Positions 49,188 to 57,334 of a DNA stretch of 57,334 bases are shown one piece after another. A program made the translations under genes and the position numbers. Under the pieces are notes generated by a model. It did no database searches. It was given only the letters and a program-made list of their open reading frames with translations, and was not told where the DNA came from. How positions within the stretch are numbered: the stretch's first letter is position 1; the number at the start of each line of letters is the position of its first letter. This stretch comes from Bacteroidales bacterium (GTDB lineage Bacteria; Bacteroidota; Bacteroidia; Bacteroidales; Tenuifilaceae), in NCBI GenBank assembly GCA_003818205.1, contig RPRQ01000026.1, positions 1 to 57,334 of the forward strand, read 5' to 3'.

Positions 49188-50316
49188 ATGGTTGTATTTA
49201 GATCCCTACGCTGAGATAACTTTTAATCATTCAAGGAAAAGATGTCTTGTTTTTAATGTACTCGATTCAAAGAAGTATTTATTCGAAGACAAAGAGTATG
49301 AAATGATAAAAAGAATATTTGAAAATGATTATTCAACTAAAATTACCGACAGTGATGTAAAAGAGTATAAATCACTTATCAGTAGATTTGAAGGCAACTT
49401 TTTTGGAGGTATTTATTCCTCTATTGATAAACCATTAATTCTTTACCCTATCATAAATATTCAAAGAAATCTTAGAAAATTTAAGACAATATCTTCTCGC
49501 GATCAGGGTACTGATATTCTTGAGAATCTGCTTGAACTATCAATCCACTTTAAGGAGAATAATAGCATTCTAAAAATTGATAAAATAATTCAATTGATCA
49601 GGGATGCTGAAAATAGCTCTTTAAAGAAGATAAATATTTACATCGATTCATATTCTACACACAAAAAGGAAGTTGAAATATTAATATCATTTTTGAAAAC
49701 AGCGAAGATTAAGACCTATATCGAAATTAATATAAAGGATTACTACTCTTTCATTAACGATTTGCCCGTTACTAAATCCAATGAGCTGTTCGCGTTACGG
49801 GTAATAATAGCTGATTATGATTTCAACGAAAAAATTGTGGGTGAGAAAAATGTTACGTTGAAATTTAAAATGTCTAATGAGGAGGAATATAACTACTATA
49901 CAAGTAAGGTTTCAGGTAGAATCGATTGTGACTTCGAGATCGATTTCACAAAGGCAGATGCCGCTTTTTTAAGAGAAAATCTATTTTTAAACGAGGAGGA
50001 TATCCAAGAGATAAAGCTCACAAAACAGAACTACGATGCAAACAAAACGCTGAATAGGAATTTATTCGGGAAACTAGTTATTAAAAATAATACGGTTTAT
50101 AGCGGTGAAAATAGCAGCAACGCGATTGCATCTTTAGACAACGATATAAACCTTAAGCAGATCATATTCGATTCGCTATGTAGATCAAACGATTGGTTTC
50201 TCATTAGGAATAATGTTAAGCCGTGCAAATCATGCGTGTATAAGAATATCTGCCCGCCCATCTCTGAGAATGAAATTCAGCTTAAAAAATATAACTTATG
50301 TAATGTGCTAAACTAG
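49180..50316 (+). CDS. Pseudo-radical-SAM partner protein (TIGR04150-like)
   Basis: 378 residues. It has the length and position of the pseudo-rSAM proteins paired with GG-Bacteroidales maturases: a barrel-like alternation (KKINIYIDSYSTHKKEVEIL, AKIKTYIEINIKDYYSF) without CxxxCxxC; a lone Cys at SRKRCLVFNVLD remains. The C-terminus keeps a SPASM-like cysteine set, CKSCVYKNICPP and YNLCNVLN. It presumably binds leader or substrate for the maturase rather than doing SAM chemistry. The ATG lies inside the end of the maturase gene. Codon use is as AT-rich as its partner's, in contrast with metG downstream. Confidence 0.85.
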   Translation: MYKWLYLDPYAEITFNHSRKRCLVFNVLDSKKYLFEDKEYEMIKRIFENDYSTKITDSDVKEYKSLISRFEGNFFGGIYSSIDKPLILYPIINIQRNLRKFKTISSRDQGTDILENLLELSIHFKENNSILKIDKIIQLIRDAENSSLKKINIYIDSYSTHKKEVEILISFLKTAKIKTYIEINIKDYYSFINDLPVTKSNELFALRVIIADYDFNEKIVGEKNVTLKFKMSNEEEYNYYTSKVSGRIDCDFEIDFTKADAAFLRENLFLNEEDIQEIKLTKQNYDANKTLNRNLFGKLVIKNNTVYSGENSSNAIASLDNDINLKQIIFDSLCRSNDWFLIRNNVKPCKSCVYKNICPPISENEIQLKKYNLCNVLN

Positions 50317-50352
50317 TGTAATGTTAAGCATATATTATTACGTTTTTATTTT

Positions 50353-50376
50353 AACCGATGGGTTAGCCCATCGGTT
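50353..50376 (+). terminator. Perfect stem-loop after the RiPP operon
   Basis: AACCGATGGG (50353-50362) and CCCATCGGTT (50367-50376) form a 10-bp stem with a TTAG loop, 37 bases after the stop. The T-run after it is weak, so its role as terminator is uncertain. Confidence 0.5.
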
Positions 50377-50445
50377 GTAGTTCTGAATGCTATTACGTCA
50401 TAGTATGATTAAACCCTAGCTTATCCTGTTAACTTGGAATATCAA

Positions 50446-50494
50446 AAAAAGCAAAAGAAGCCGACTCAAAAGTAAAATGAGTTGGCTTCTTTTC
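50446..50494. terminator. Bidirectional terminator between the RiPP operon and metG
   Basis: AGAAGCCGACTCA (50456-50468) pairs with TGAGTTGGCTTCT (50478-50490) with one wobble. TTTTC follows on the plus strand, and TTTTGCTTTTTTT on the minus strand. Confidence 0.85.
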
Positions 50495-50513
50495 AATAAT
50501 ATGACTATTACAA

Positions 50514-52547
50514 TTACTTTACTGTTGAACCATTTTCTACCTTATCTCCCGGAAGAATAAGTCGTAATTTTCCGTCAGAATCCTCTGCAGTAAGAATCAT
50601 TCCATTCGATTCAAGCCCTTTTATCTTACGTGGTTCAAGGTTTACTAGAATGGAAACCTGTTTCCCAATTACTTCTTCAGGAGTAAAATGCTCAGCAATA
50701 CCTGATACTACTGTTCTTTTATCAATACCTGTATCAATCAAAAGTTTCATCAACTTTTGAGTTTTGGGAACCCTTTCTGCTTCGAGAACTGTGCCCATTC
50801 GAATATCCATCTTCGAGAACTCCTCGTAGCTGATATTCGGTTTTTGGGGCTCAACCTTTATGTTTATCTTATCGTTTGCAGCCTTTGTCGCTTCGAGTTT
50901 TGCGAGTTGAACGTTAATCGTGTCGTCCTCAATCTTGTCGAACAGCAATTCTGGTTGATTTAGCTGATGGCCTACAGCAAGAATATCGCTCGCACCTGCC
51001 CTATTCCAATCGCAACTATCAAGGTTAATCATCCTCCTTAACTTTTCAGCCGAGAATGGTAGGAATGGTTGTAATAGTATTGAAAGATTAGCAGTAATCT
51101 GTAAAGAAATATTTAAGATGGTGGCAACTCGCTCAGGTTGATCCTTATACAATTTCCATGGTTCAGTATCGGCAAGATATTTATTTCCTAAACGAGCCAA
51201 ATTCATTGCCTCCTTTAGCGCATCACGGAATCGGAAGTTTTCGAGATTATACTCTATGACTTCCTTAATCTTTGGAATCTCGGCTAAAGTAGCATTATCA
51301 AAATCGGTTAAAGCATTGCAAGTAGGAATTTTGCTCTCAAAATACTTTTGGGTTAGTACCATCGCCCTATTTACAAAGTTCCCTAATATGGCAACTAGTT
51401 CACTATTGTTTCGAGCCTGAAAATCTTTCCATGTAAAATCGTTATCCTTGGTCTCAGGCATATTCGCTGCAAGGGTATATCTTAAAACATCCTGTTTATT
51501 GGGAAACTCAACCAAATACTCGTGTAACCAAACAGCCCAATTACGAGAAGTAGAAATCTTATCACCTTCAAGATTTAGGAACTCATTTGCCGGAACGTTA
51601 TCGGGTAAGTTATAACTACCCTCTGCCTTAAGCATTGCAGGGAAAACTATACAATGGAATACAATATTATCCTTACCGATGAAATGAATCATACGGGTTT
51701 CGGGATCTTTCCAATACTTCTCCCAATCGGGGGTTAACTCCTTGGTCGCTGATATATAACCGATAGGCGCATCGAACCAAACGTATAAAACTTTGCCTGT
51801 TGCGCCATCAACAGGAACAGGAACACCCCAATCCAGGTCGCGGCTTACGGCACGTGGTTGAAGACCTTGATCGAGCCAACTCTTACACTGCCCATAAACG
51901 TTATTCTTCCACTCCTTATGATCCTCAAGAATCCATTTCTCAAGGAATTGCTGATAGCTATCGAGGGGTAAAAACCAATGCTTGGTCGCCTTTAGAATTG
52001 GTTTCGATCCGCTAAGGGTTGAACTTGGATTGATTAAGTCTGTTGCATTAAGACTTGTTCCGCACTTCTCGCACTGATCGCCATAGGCCCGCTCATTCGA
52101 GCAATGAGGGCATGTTCCAGTAATATAGCGGTCGGCAAGAAACTGTCCAACCTCATTATCATAGTACTGCTCGGTGGTCTTCTCAATAAAAGCACCATCA
52201 TCGTAAAGTTTCCTGAAAAACTCCGATGCAGTTTCATAATGCACCTTTGATGATGTTCTAGAGTAGATATCGAATGCAATTCCAAAATCTTTAAATGATT
52301 GTTTGATAATATCGTTATACTTATCAACTACTTGCTGTGGTGAAACGCCCTCCTGACGGGCTTTTATTGTGATGGGAACACCATGCTCATCCGAACCGCA
52401 CACCGAAATAACATCAACACCCTTCATTCGAAGATACCTTGTATATATATCCGAAGGAATATACACGCCAGCTAAATGCCCAATATGTATTGGCCCATTA
52501 GCGTAAGGCAGAGCAGATGTAATTAGGTAGCGTTTGAAAGTTTTCAT
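50514..52547 (-). CDS. metG: Methionyl-tRNA synthetase
   Basis: 677 residues. The class I core has [14 protein letters not shown] (HIGH box, residues about 18-24), a zinc knuckle [31 protein letters not shown] and the KMSKS-equivalent GDKISTSRN. The anticodon-binding helical domain covers about 400-540, and the C-terminal OB-fold tRNA-binding domain about 575-677 ([38 protein letters not shown]). It charges initiator and elongator tRNA-Met. It is a housekeeping gene bordering the RiPP island. Confidence 0.97.
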   Translation of the reverse strand: MKTFKRYLITSALPYANGPIHIGHLAGVYIPSDIYTRYLRMKGVDVISVCGSDEHGVPITIKARQEGVSPQQVVDKYNDIIKQSFKDFGIAFDIYSRTSSKVHYETASEFFRKLYDDGAFIEKTTEQYYDNEVGQFLADRYITGTCPHCSNERAYGDQCEKCGTSLNATDLINPSSTLSGSKPILKATKHWFLPLDSYQQFLEKWILEDHKEWKNNVYGQCKSWLDQGLQPRAVSRDLDWGVPVPVDGATGKVLYVWFDAPIGYISATKELTPDWEKYWKDPETRMIHFIGKDNIVFHCIVFPAMLKAEGSYNLPDNVPANEFLNLEGDKISTSRNWAVWLHEYLVEFPNKQDVLRYTLAANMPETKDNDFTWKDFQARNNSELVAILGNFVNRAMVLTQKYFESKIPTCNALTDFDNATLAEIPKIKEVIEYNLENFRFRDALKEAMNLARLGNKYLADTEPWKLYKDQPERVATILNISLQITANLSILLQPFLPFSAEKLRRMINLDSCDWNRAGASDILAVGHQLNQPELLFDKIEDDTINVQLAKLEATKAANDKINIKVEPQKPNISYEEFSKMDIRMGTVLEAERVPKTQKLMKLLIDTGIDKRTVVSGIAEHFTPEEVIGKQVSILVNLEPRKIKGLESNGMILTAEDSDGKLRLILPGDKVENGSTVK

Positions 52548-52571
52548 ACAAATTATTTAAATCGATTAACC

Positions 52572-52602
52572 CAAAAAAACAAGCCCGATCAACAGGCTTT
52601 TA
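52572..52602 (-). promoter_or_regulatory. Short hairpin with T-run in the metG leader
   Basis: On the minus strand AAGCC, a nine-base loop and GGCTT are followed by GTTTTTTT, about 25 bases before the metG ATG. The stem is only five pairs, so it is at best a weak attenuator; it may instead be fortuitous. Confidence 0.3.
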
Positions 52603-52642
52603 GCTTTTATCTCCAATTGACAGAAAAATCAACGGAAATATT

Positions 52643-52650
52643 TACCTTTA
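52643..52650 (+). promoter_or_regulatory. -7-like box (TACCTTTA) for the LD-carboxypeptidase gene
   Basis: One mismatch to TAnnTTTG, 47 bases before the preferred ATG at 52698. Its position argues against the longer frame starting at 52617. Confidence 0.4.
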
Positions 52651-52697
52651 TGGTACAAATATGCTACAAATATACTAACTATTTTCCTACCAATAAA

Positions 52698-53651
52698 ATG
52701 GAAAATATCACTCCTCCTCCACTTAAACACGGCGACTGCATAGGCATTATTGCCCCTGCCCGTAAGGTATTACAGCAGGAAATCCATCCGGCCATTAAAT
52801 TCTTAAACGGGAAAGGGTTTATGGTGAAAACCGCTCCCCACCTTTACGCATCGCACCATCAATTTGCCGGAACGGAGGAACAGCGAGCCAACGATTTCAT
52901 GGAGATGATTGAGGATAAGACCGTAAAGGCGATTCTTTGCGCAAGGGGAGGCTACGGTTCCATTCGGTTGCTCGACCATATGAATTTTCGTAAGCTACAG
53001 CAAACCCCCAAATGGGTGGTTGGCTATAGCGATATCACTGTAATTCATGGTCTACTTAATGGTTGGTATGGACTAGAAACGATTCATGGCCCTATGCCAT
53101 TCAACTTCCCATCCGATGGAACAGGAAACGAATCGCTCGAATGCTTACTGAGGGTTTTAATGGGCGAAACCCCAATTTATAGTGTAAAACCCAACCCATT
53201 CAATAAGCACGGTAAAGCAGAAGGTCATCTTATCGGAGGCAACCTCTCAATCCTTTACAGCTTGTCGGGTACCGATGCGGATATAAACCCACAGGGAAAG
53301 ATTCTATTTATTGAGGATCTTGATGAATACCTCTACCACATCGATAGAATGATGATGAACCTCAAGCATTGCGGAAAACTTAAAAGCATCGCAGGTCTAA
53401 TTGTTGGGGGCTTGACCGATATGAAGGATAATCATGTTCCTTTTGGATTTACCCCTCACGAAATTATTGCTAACGCACTTAAAGAGTATAATATTCCCAT
53501 TTGCTTCGATTTTCCGGCGGGTCATGTTGATCCAAACCTTTCATTAATAATGGGCCGTCGGGTTCACCTTGAAGTGAATGGCAATGGGTCAACACTTACT
53601 TTTGAAAAACCTACTATTGTACAATCTTTTGATAATCAGGAGGAACTTTAA
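52698..53651 (+). CDS. LD-carboxypeptidase (peptidase S66 family)
   Basis: 317 residues from the ATG at 52698 (MENITPPPLKHGDCIGIIAP), chosen because the longer frame adds 27 residues not typical of the family and begins upstream of the likely promoter. S66 landmarks: GIIAPARKV, AILCARGGYGSIRLLD, VVGYSDITVIHGLLN (nucleophile Ser), GGNLSILYSLSGTDADI, and the Glu/His of FIEDLDEYLYHIDRMM and PAGHVDPN. It has no signal peptide, so a cytoplasmic murein-tetrapeptide carboxypeptidase (LdcA-like, peptidoglycan recycling) is likely; MccF-like immunity proteins share the fold. Its 3' end overlaps the convergent next gene by 38 bases. Confidence 0.9.
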   Translation: MENITPPPLKHGDCIGIIAPARKVLQQEIHPAIKFLNGKGFMVKTAPHLYASHHQFAGTEEQRANDFMEMIEDKTVKAILCARGGYGSIRLLDHMNFRKLQQTPKWVVGYSDITVIHGLLNGWYGLETIHGPMPFNFPSDGTGNESLECLLRVLMGETPIYSVKPNPFNKHGKAEGHLIGGNLSILYSLSGTDADINPQGKILFIEDLDEYLYHIDRMMMNLKHCGKLKSIAGLIVGGLTDMKDNHVPFGFTPHEIIANALKEYNIPICFDFPAGHVDPNLSLIMGRRVHLEVNGNGSTLTFEKPTIVQSFDNQEEL

Positions 53652-54261
53652 AAATATTATCGCTTAGCATGACCTCGGAAATAGAGGTTACCAATACCTT
53701 CATCTTCTCCTTTCGAAGTAATGTACGCTCTACTATTAGCATGGGGAATAGCCCATTAATATCGGGGAAGAAGGAAAAGATATCGATATCGGGTTTAACC
53801 TTTCGTAAGACCCTGTTCATAGCAATAAAAAAATCGAAATCCTTTTCGGTAACCCAAATGGAGACCTCTGTATTCCGAACAATACTTTTCACCCTCATTT
53901 GACAACAATTATGCCCATCAAGCACCATCCTATTCTCTGCATTTAGAATAGCAATATCATCATTGGGTTTTTGGATTGCTCGGCTCGGACTTAACTCGTA
54001 AAACAATTTTTGCCTTGGCGAAAGGGCTAACACTTTTTCCGACTCAAGGTTTATAATATAAATGCTAACCAAATTCTTTTTACTATCGAACTCATCGAGC
54101 CGAACCTGATTTCCTCTTACCTGAATGATGACATAAGAAGTGTCGTAAACTGTTTCTTTTTTCAACTTGATGCTTCCCTCAAATTTGTATAAATTTGGAG
54201 AAGCCTTTACGGTTAACGTAAGGGTAATAATTAGGCTTAATATGATTAACCGCCTTATCAT
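53614..54261 (-). CDS. Secreted DUF4412-like protein
   Basis: 215 residues with a signal peptide (about 1-20, LIITLTLTVKA). The body has the curved-beta (LolA-like) pattern of DUF4412 proteins: VIIQVRGNQVRLDEFDSKKN, IYIINLESEKVLALSPRQKL, the exposed CCQMRVKS strand, SIWVTEKDFDF, and the closing block DNIFKVPPDYQKIV. No enzymatic residues are known for the family; lipid or hydrophobic-ligand binding in the periplasm is a guess from the fold. Convergent overlap with the LD-carboxypeptidase gene. Confidence 0.7.
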   Translation of the reverse strand: MIRRLIILSLIITLTLTVKASPNLYKFEGSIKLKKETVYDTSYVIIQVRGNQVRLDEFDSKKNLVSIYIINLESEKVLALSPRQKLFYELSPSRAIQKPNDDIAILNAENRMVLDGHNCCQMRVKSIVRNTEVSIWVTEKDFDFFIAMNRVLRKVKPDIDIFSFFPDINGLFPMLIVERTLLRKEKMKVLVTSISEVMLSDNIFKVPPDYQKIVQ

Positions 54262-54338
54262 TAACTATGTATTTATTTTTTCGGTTTGATGGATACAGGT
54301 ATTATATCGATTAATCAGGCAATTTGTTACATTGATGG

Positions 54339-54719
54339 ATGAAAAAAGTGAATGATTCGAATCAATCAAAAGAGCTAGGCAAGAAAGGCGAGGAGTTTGC
54401 GGCTGTATTTCTTGCTAAAAAGGGGTATAAAATTCGCCATAGGAATTGGCACTTTGGCCATAAAGAGCTGGATATTGTTGCAACCTACAACGGGATGCTA
54501 GTCATTGCTGAAGTAAAAACTCGTTGGACGAGCTATTGGGAGGAGCCCAAGGAATCGGTCCGTCGCAAAAAGCAAAGATTCATCATCGAGGCTGCCGAAG
54601 CTTATGTTCAGGAATATGATTTAAATATGGATGTTCAGTTCGATATCATTTCAATAGTACTTCAGGATGATAAGTACGAACTTGAGCATATCCAGGATGC
54701 TTTTCAGCCAACTTTCTGA
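54339..54719 (+). CDS. YraN (UPF0102) family nuclease-like protein
   Basis: 126 residues, the normal family length. KELGKKGEEFAAVFLAKKGY, the RHRNWHFGHKELDIVA block and VIAEVKTRW contain the E...D...E-x-K set of the restriction-endonuclease-like fold. VQFDIISIVL closes the domain. The role of YraN proteins is not firmly established; Holliday-junction or DNA-repair functions have been proposed. Confidence 0.92.
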   Translation: MKKVNDSNQSKELGKKGEEFAAVFLAKKGYKIRHRNWHFGHKELDIVATYNGMLVIAEVKTRWTSYWEEPKESVRRKKQRFIIEAAEAYVQEYDLNMDVQFDIISIVLQDDKYELEHIQDAFQPTF

Positions 54720-55108
54720 AATGTTAAAAGAAGATCATCCATTCATCGGAATAAAAACTAGTACTAAGTCAACATTCACACTCAAAAGATCGTAAAATAA
54801 CGTGAGTTCGATAAAAGAATGCTTATTATATCATTATTTATTAGTGCTTTAATGCTAGTATTATGTTTTTGGAAGACTGGAATAATGGGGTTACTTCTAA
54901 CTTTCTTCATCCAATATTGGCTCCGCCGTCCGGCAGTTGCCGGATCGCTCCAGTTCCATTTTTTCCTGCCTACCCTGCCTACCGGCAGGCAGGCGGCAGG
55001 CAGGCGGCAGGCAGGCATCATTCCATTTTAACCCAAAATGTAAAATGCTGATATCATGGTACTTAAATTGTTTCTTACATCGAACTGACGTTAAAATAAT
55101 AAAGTAAT
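54720..55108. other. Intergenic region with palindromic repeats; no gene supported
   Basis: The GC-rich part (54926-55020) contains CCGGCAGTTGCCGG and a long run of CCTGCCTACCGGCAGGCAGG and GGCGGCAGGCAGG words. Frames through it (for example 54819-55031) begin with a hydrophobic stretch but end in the translated repeat and are not credible genes. Confidence 0.5.
54926..55020. repeat. GC-rich palindromic repeat with GGCAGGCAGG run
   Basis: Contains CCGGCAGTTGCCGG (54930-54943), then CCTGCCTACCCTGCC and CCGGCAGGCAGGCGGCAGGC. Same family as those in the pstC-pstA gap and at 34269-34320. Confidence 0.7.
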
Positions 55109-55462
55109 ATGAACATTGAAGAGCTAAGAGAATACTGCATCTCAAAAAAAGGGGTAACCGAATGCTTTCCGTTCGATGAGGTTACATTGGTATTTAAGGT
55201 GGGTGGTAAAATGTTTGCGCTAACCAACCTCGATGGAGAGCTGAGCATAAACCTAAAATGCGATCCTGAAAGAGCGATTGAACTACGAGAGCAGTATCCA
55301 TCTATAATCCCAGGATACCACATGAATAAGATACATTGGAACACAGTGTTAATGGATGGTACAATACCTAATGCCCTTGTAAGAGAACTAACCGATCTCT
55401 CCTATAAATTGGTGTTTGACTCCCTGCCAAAAACAAAAAGAGCGAGTATTATAAATGGCTAA
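55109..55462 (+). CDS. MmcQ/YjbR family protein
   Basis: 117 residues. MNIEELREYCISKKGVTECF, FDEVTLVFKVGGKMFALTNL, INLKCDPERAIELREQYP and GYHMNKIHWNTVLMDG are the diagnostic blocks of this small double-wing fold. Members were first described as DNA-binding; the biological role is unclear. It stands alone between a repeat region and the next promoter. Confidence 0.93.
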   Translation: MNIEELREYCISKKGVTECFPFDEVTLVFKVGGKMFALTNLDGELSINLKCDPERAIELREQYPSIIPGYHMNKIHWNTVLMDGTIPNALVRELTDLSYKLVFDSLPKTKRASIING

Positions 55463-55476
55463 TCATTTTTTTAATC

Positions 55477-55484
55477 TATTTTTG
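55477..55484 (+). promoter_or_regulatory. -7 promoter box (TATTTTTG)
   Basis: A perfect TAnnTTTG match 61 bases before the ATG at 55546. Confidence 0.4.
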
Positions 55485-55545
55485 GTACGTTACTTGTAAT
55501 AAGGTCTTCATCAAGTCAAAATTGAACGAAAAAAATTCATATGCC

Positions 55546-56394
55546 ATGAAAACAACTACCTATTTTCTAGCTTTCCTTTTGCTCCTTGCGATGAGTGCGC
55601 AAGCACAGGATAAATACAGCGTTACGAGGGTAAACGGAAATGTGACATTTGCAAAATCGGGTAAACCGGTAAAGCCAGGCGATGTGCTAAACCCAAACGA
55701 TCAGGTAAAGTTTGAGAATTTTGATGCCTATGTTATCTCCATCAACCAGAAGATGGCTCGTTTTATGCTAAAACTTAGCCCACCTCAGGCCAATGCGTCA
55801 AAGCAAAATCAGGCATTAACCGCAACGGTAAAGGATATTGCTTTAGTTACAAAACGAAGGAGCTTAATGTCGGTTAGGTTTAATCCAAACGAAAAGGAGG
55901 TAACCGACCTGAAAAACTACTTTGGTACTGAAAAGTTCTCGATTATTGGCGATAATGTTGACATTGCGCTTAACTCTACCAAATACCCGTTGAGCGATAA
56001 CAAGTTTATCGTATTCCACTATAAGGTCAACAGTAATCCTGTATCCAAGAAACTCTCCTTTGATCAGCAAACAATAAAAATTGATAAGGAGAGCATTCTT
56101 ACCACAAAGGCAGGGAATGTAAACGGAAACGAAGTATCTGAACTATCAGTTTACCTTTACGAAAAATCAACCAAGGCAAGTGAAGAGATAACAAAGCTCA
56201 CCCTTGTATTCGTTGATAAGGAAACGCTGAGGAATGAGTTTAAAACTATTCTCCCCATCCTTAAACGCCAGAAGATGAACGATGAGGCGATTAAGAAATA
56301 CCTCATTGAGTACTACTACGATTTCTACGGTGCAACTGACTCAAAAACCATAGATACCTTTGCAGGGGAAGTAGTTAAGCAAGTGAATCAATAA
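55546..56394 (+). CDS. Secreted protein of unknown function
   Basis: Start chosen at the ATG at 55546, which gives a clean signal peptide (LAFLLLLAMSAQAQ|DKYS); the frame from 55522 adds eight polar residues. The 282-residue product begins with a FecR-like or SH3-like beta segment, YSVTRVNGNVTFAKSGKPVK and then PGDVLNPNDQVKFENF, as seen in proteins that sense or bind at the envelope. Later parts alternate beta strands (SVYLYEKSTKASEE, KLTLVFVDKE) and end in a helix. I do not recognise the family. 25 bases before the hydrolase lipoprotein gene, so possibly co-transcribed. Confidence 0.6.
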   Translation: MKTTTYFLAFLLLLAMSAQAQDKYSVTRVNGNVTFAKSGKPVKPGDVLNPNDQVKFENFDAYVISINQKMARFMLKLSPPQANASKQNQALTATVKDIALVTKRRSLMSVRFNPNEKEVTDLKNYFGTEKFSIIGDNVDIALNSTKYPLSDNKFIVFHYKVNSNPVSKKLSFDQQTIKIDKESILTTKAGNVNGNEVSELSVYLYEKSTKASEEITKLTLVFVDKETLRNEFKTILPILKRQKMNDEAIKKYLIEYYYDFYGATDSKTIDTFAGEVVKQVNQ

Positions 56395-56419
56395 CTAGTG
56401 TTCTTCACGCTTTAATCAA

Positions 56420-57226
56420 ATGAAAAGAATATCTTTATTCGTTGCCCTCTCATTTATTGTATTAACATCGTGTAAAAAAGACGATGTTAATACAACCATT
56501 TTTAAAGAAACTAGGGTTCCCTTTCCAACACATAACCTGACTGCTTATTCAATTATAAATAATTCAAAGTATTTAGTGGTTTTTGAGACAGGCCTTGGAA
56601 ATGATCATTCTGTTTGGAATTTAAAAAATATTCCTTCACTAATAAGTAGCTTGTCTGATGTTTTACTATACGACCGAGCAGGGTATGGGATGTCAGAAAA
56701 AGAGTCAAGCCCTAGAAATATTGATAAATTACGTGCTGAATTAGAAAACGTAATCAATACTTCTATAAATGGTAGAAAGGTAATACTTGTAGGACATTCT
56801 TTAGGGGGAATGATTATTAGAGATTATGCGATAAAAAATCCTTCCAAAACAGCAGCGATTTTATTCATTGATCCGTCACACGAGTTCTACAATCAACCAA
56901 CACAGGCTGATGAAGATATGTTATACAACTCATTTTATAGTGCCTACGGTTCTAGCTTTGGTGGAACAATGGAAGCAAGAGAGTTAATAGAAGATTCTCA
57001 ATATATGAATACCATATCAGATATGCCTGATGTTCCAGTTATTGTTTTGACAAGCATGAAAGAGGACGCATCTCAAAATGCTGCTGATAGACAAAAATGG
57101 TTTGATGCACACGAATTATTAAAAAATGGAGTTTCAGATTTCACACATATTACAACAACAAATTCTGGACATTACATAATGGTTGAAGAACCCGAAATTG
57201 TATTAACCAATTTAATTCTACTTTGA
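56420..57226 (+). CDS. Alpha/beta-hydrolase lipoprotein
   Basis: 268 residues with a lipoprotein signal (FIVLTSC, Cys18). The alpha/beta-hydrolase fold is shown by VVFETGLGNDHSVW (oxyanion region), LLYDRAGYGMSEKESSP, the nucleophile elbow VGHSLGGMI, AILFIDPSHEFY (acid side) and the final catalytic His in NSGHYIMVEEPEIV. Substrate unknown; an esterase or lipase-like enzyme on the envelope is likely. The sequence from here to the window end is AT-rich with no further gene. Confidence 0.85.
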   Translation: MKRISLFVALSFIVLTSCKKDDVNTTIFKETRVPFPTHNLTAYSIINNSKYLVVFETGLGNDHSVWNLKNIPSLISSLSDVLLYDRAGYGMSEKESSPRNIDKLRAELENVINTSINGRKVILVGHSLGGMIIRDYAIKNPSKTAAILFIDPSHEFYNQPTQADEDMLYNSFYSAYGSSFGGTMEARELIEDSQYMNTISDMPDVPVIVLTSMKEDASQNAADRQKWFDAHELLKNGVSDFTHITTTNSGHYIMVEEPEIVLTNLILL

Positions 57227-57334
57227 CAAATTAGAAGAACAATAACAAATATACACGAAGTTCTTTGATAATGCGGTATTTATAGCTATTTTAGAAGGGT
57301 CAAACGCCATAATTTGCATATAGAAAATAACCAC

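Noticed and set aside
54819-55031. 70-residue frame starting with a hydrophobic stretch
   Set aside because: The second half is translated GGCAGG repeat (PTLPTGRQAAGRRQAG), a sequence that appears wherever this repeat is read in frame.

Overview
The window comes from a member of the Bacteroidota, most likely Bacteroidales in the broad sense; I cannot name a genus. The evidence is: SusC-type TonB receptor with a carboxypeptidase-regulatory-like N-terminal domain; HU/CCDC81-like plus SPOR protein; a FISUMP-domain secreted protein; lipoprotein signals; MetRS with KISTS in place of KMSKS; a GG-Bacteroidales-type RiPP cluster; and several upstream matches to the Bacteroidota -7 promoter box TAnnTTTG. 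No rRNA, tRNA, CRISPR array, integrase or intact insertion sequence was seen.

Layout. 1-5.1 kb: two neighbouring surface proteins built from 40-residue repeats and trimeric-adhesin-like head repeats, each ending in a self-cleaving S74 intramolecular chaperone; the first is cut by the window edge. 5.3-10.6 kb: two paralogous membrane-anchored von Willebrand A proteins on the minus strand. 11.4-19.4 kb: a propeller sensor fused to a SpoIIE phosphatase, an HU-like/SPOR protein, a secreted transglutaminase-like protein and CutC. 19.5-20.6 kb: a beta-helix lipoprotein on the minus strand.

21.2-40.9 kb is a phosphate-starvation island. It holds an OprP/O-like porin, PstS, PstC, PstA, PstB and PhoU, a FISUMP protein, a second SpoIIE phosphatase, two GT28/MGDG-synthase-like glycosyltransferases, a calcineurin-like phosphoesterase, a CDF transporter, a PhoB-like response regulator, a TonB receptor and a large Ig-like lipoprotein. 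Direct repeats of the form TTAACnT-N4-TTAACnT (11-bp period, the architecture of the E. coli Pho box) lie upstream of the porin-pst operon, the FISUMP operon, the response regulator, the TonB receptor, the Ig-like lipoprotein and an unlabelled 46-residue membrane protein. I infer one local Pho regulon, probably including replacement of phospholipids by glycolipids.

41.1-46.5 kb: a three-domain acyl-ACP synthetase/acyltransferase, an AraC-type regulator with an exported VOC protein, an AAA/DUF4143 ATPase behind a perfect 24-bp palindrome, and a truncated lipoprotein. 46.5-50.3 kb: a visibly AT-rich island carrying a RiPP precursor with a GG leader and two CxC pairs, its radical SAM maturase and a pseudo-radical-SAM partner, with no exporter or protease beside it. 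50.5-57.3 kb: housekeeping and secreted proteins (MetG, LD-carboxypeptidase, DUF4412-like, YraN, MmcQ/YjbR, a hypothetical, an alpha/beta hydrolase lipoprotein).

Many gaps, including those inside the pst operon, hold dispersed palindromic repeats with cores such as CCTGCCTACCGGCAGG and TCCCGATnnATCGGGA. A leftover 3' end of a second cutC lies between two of them.
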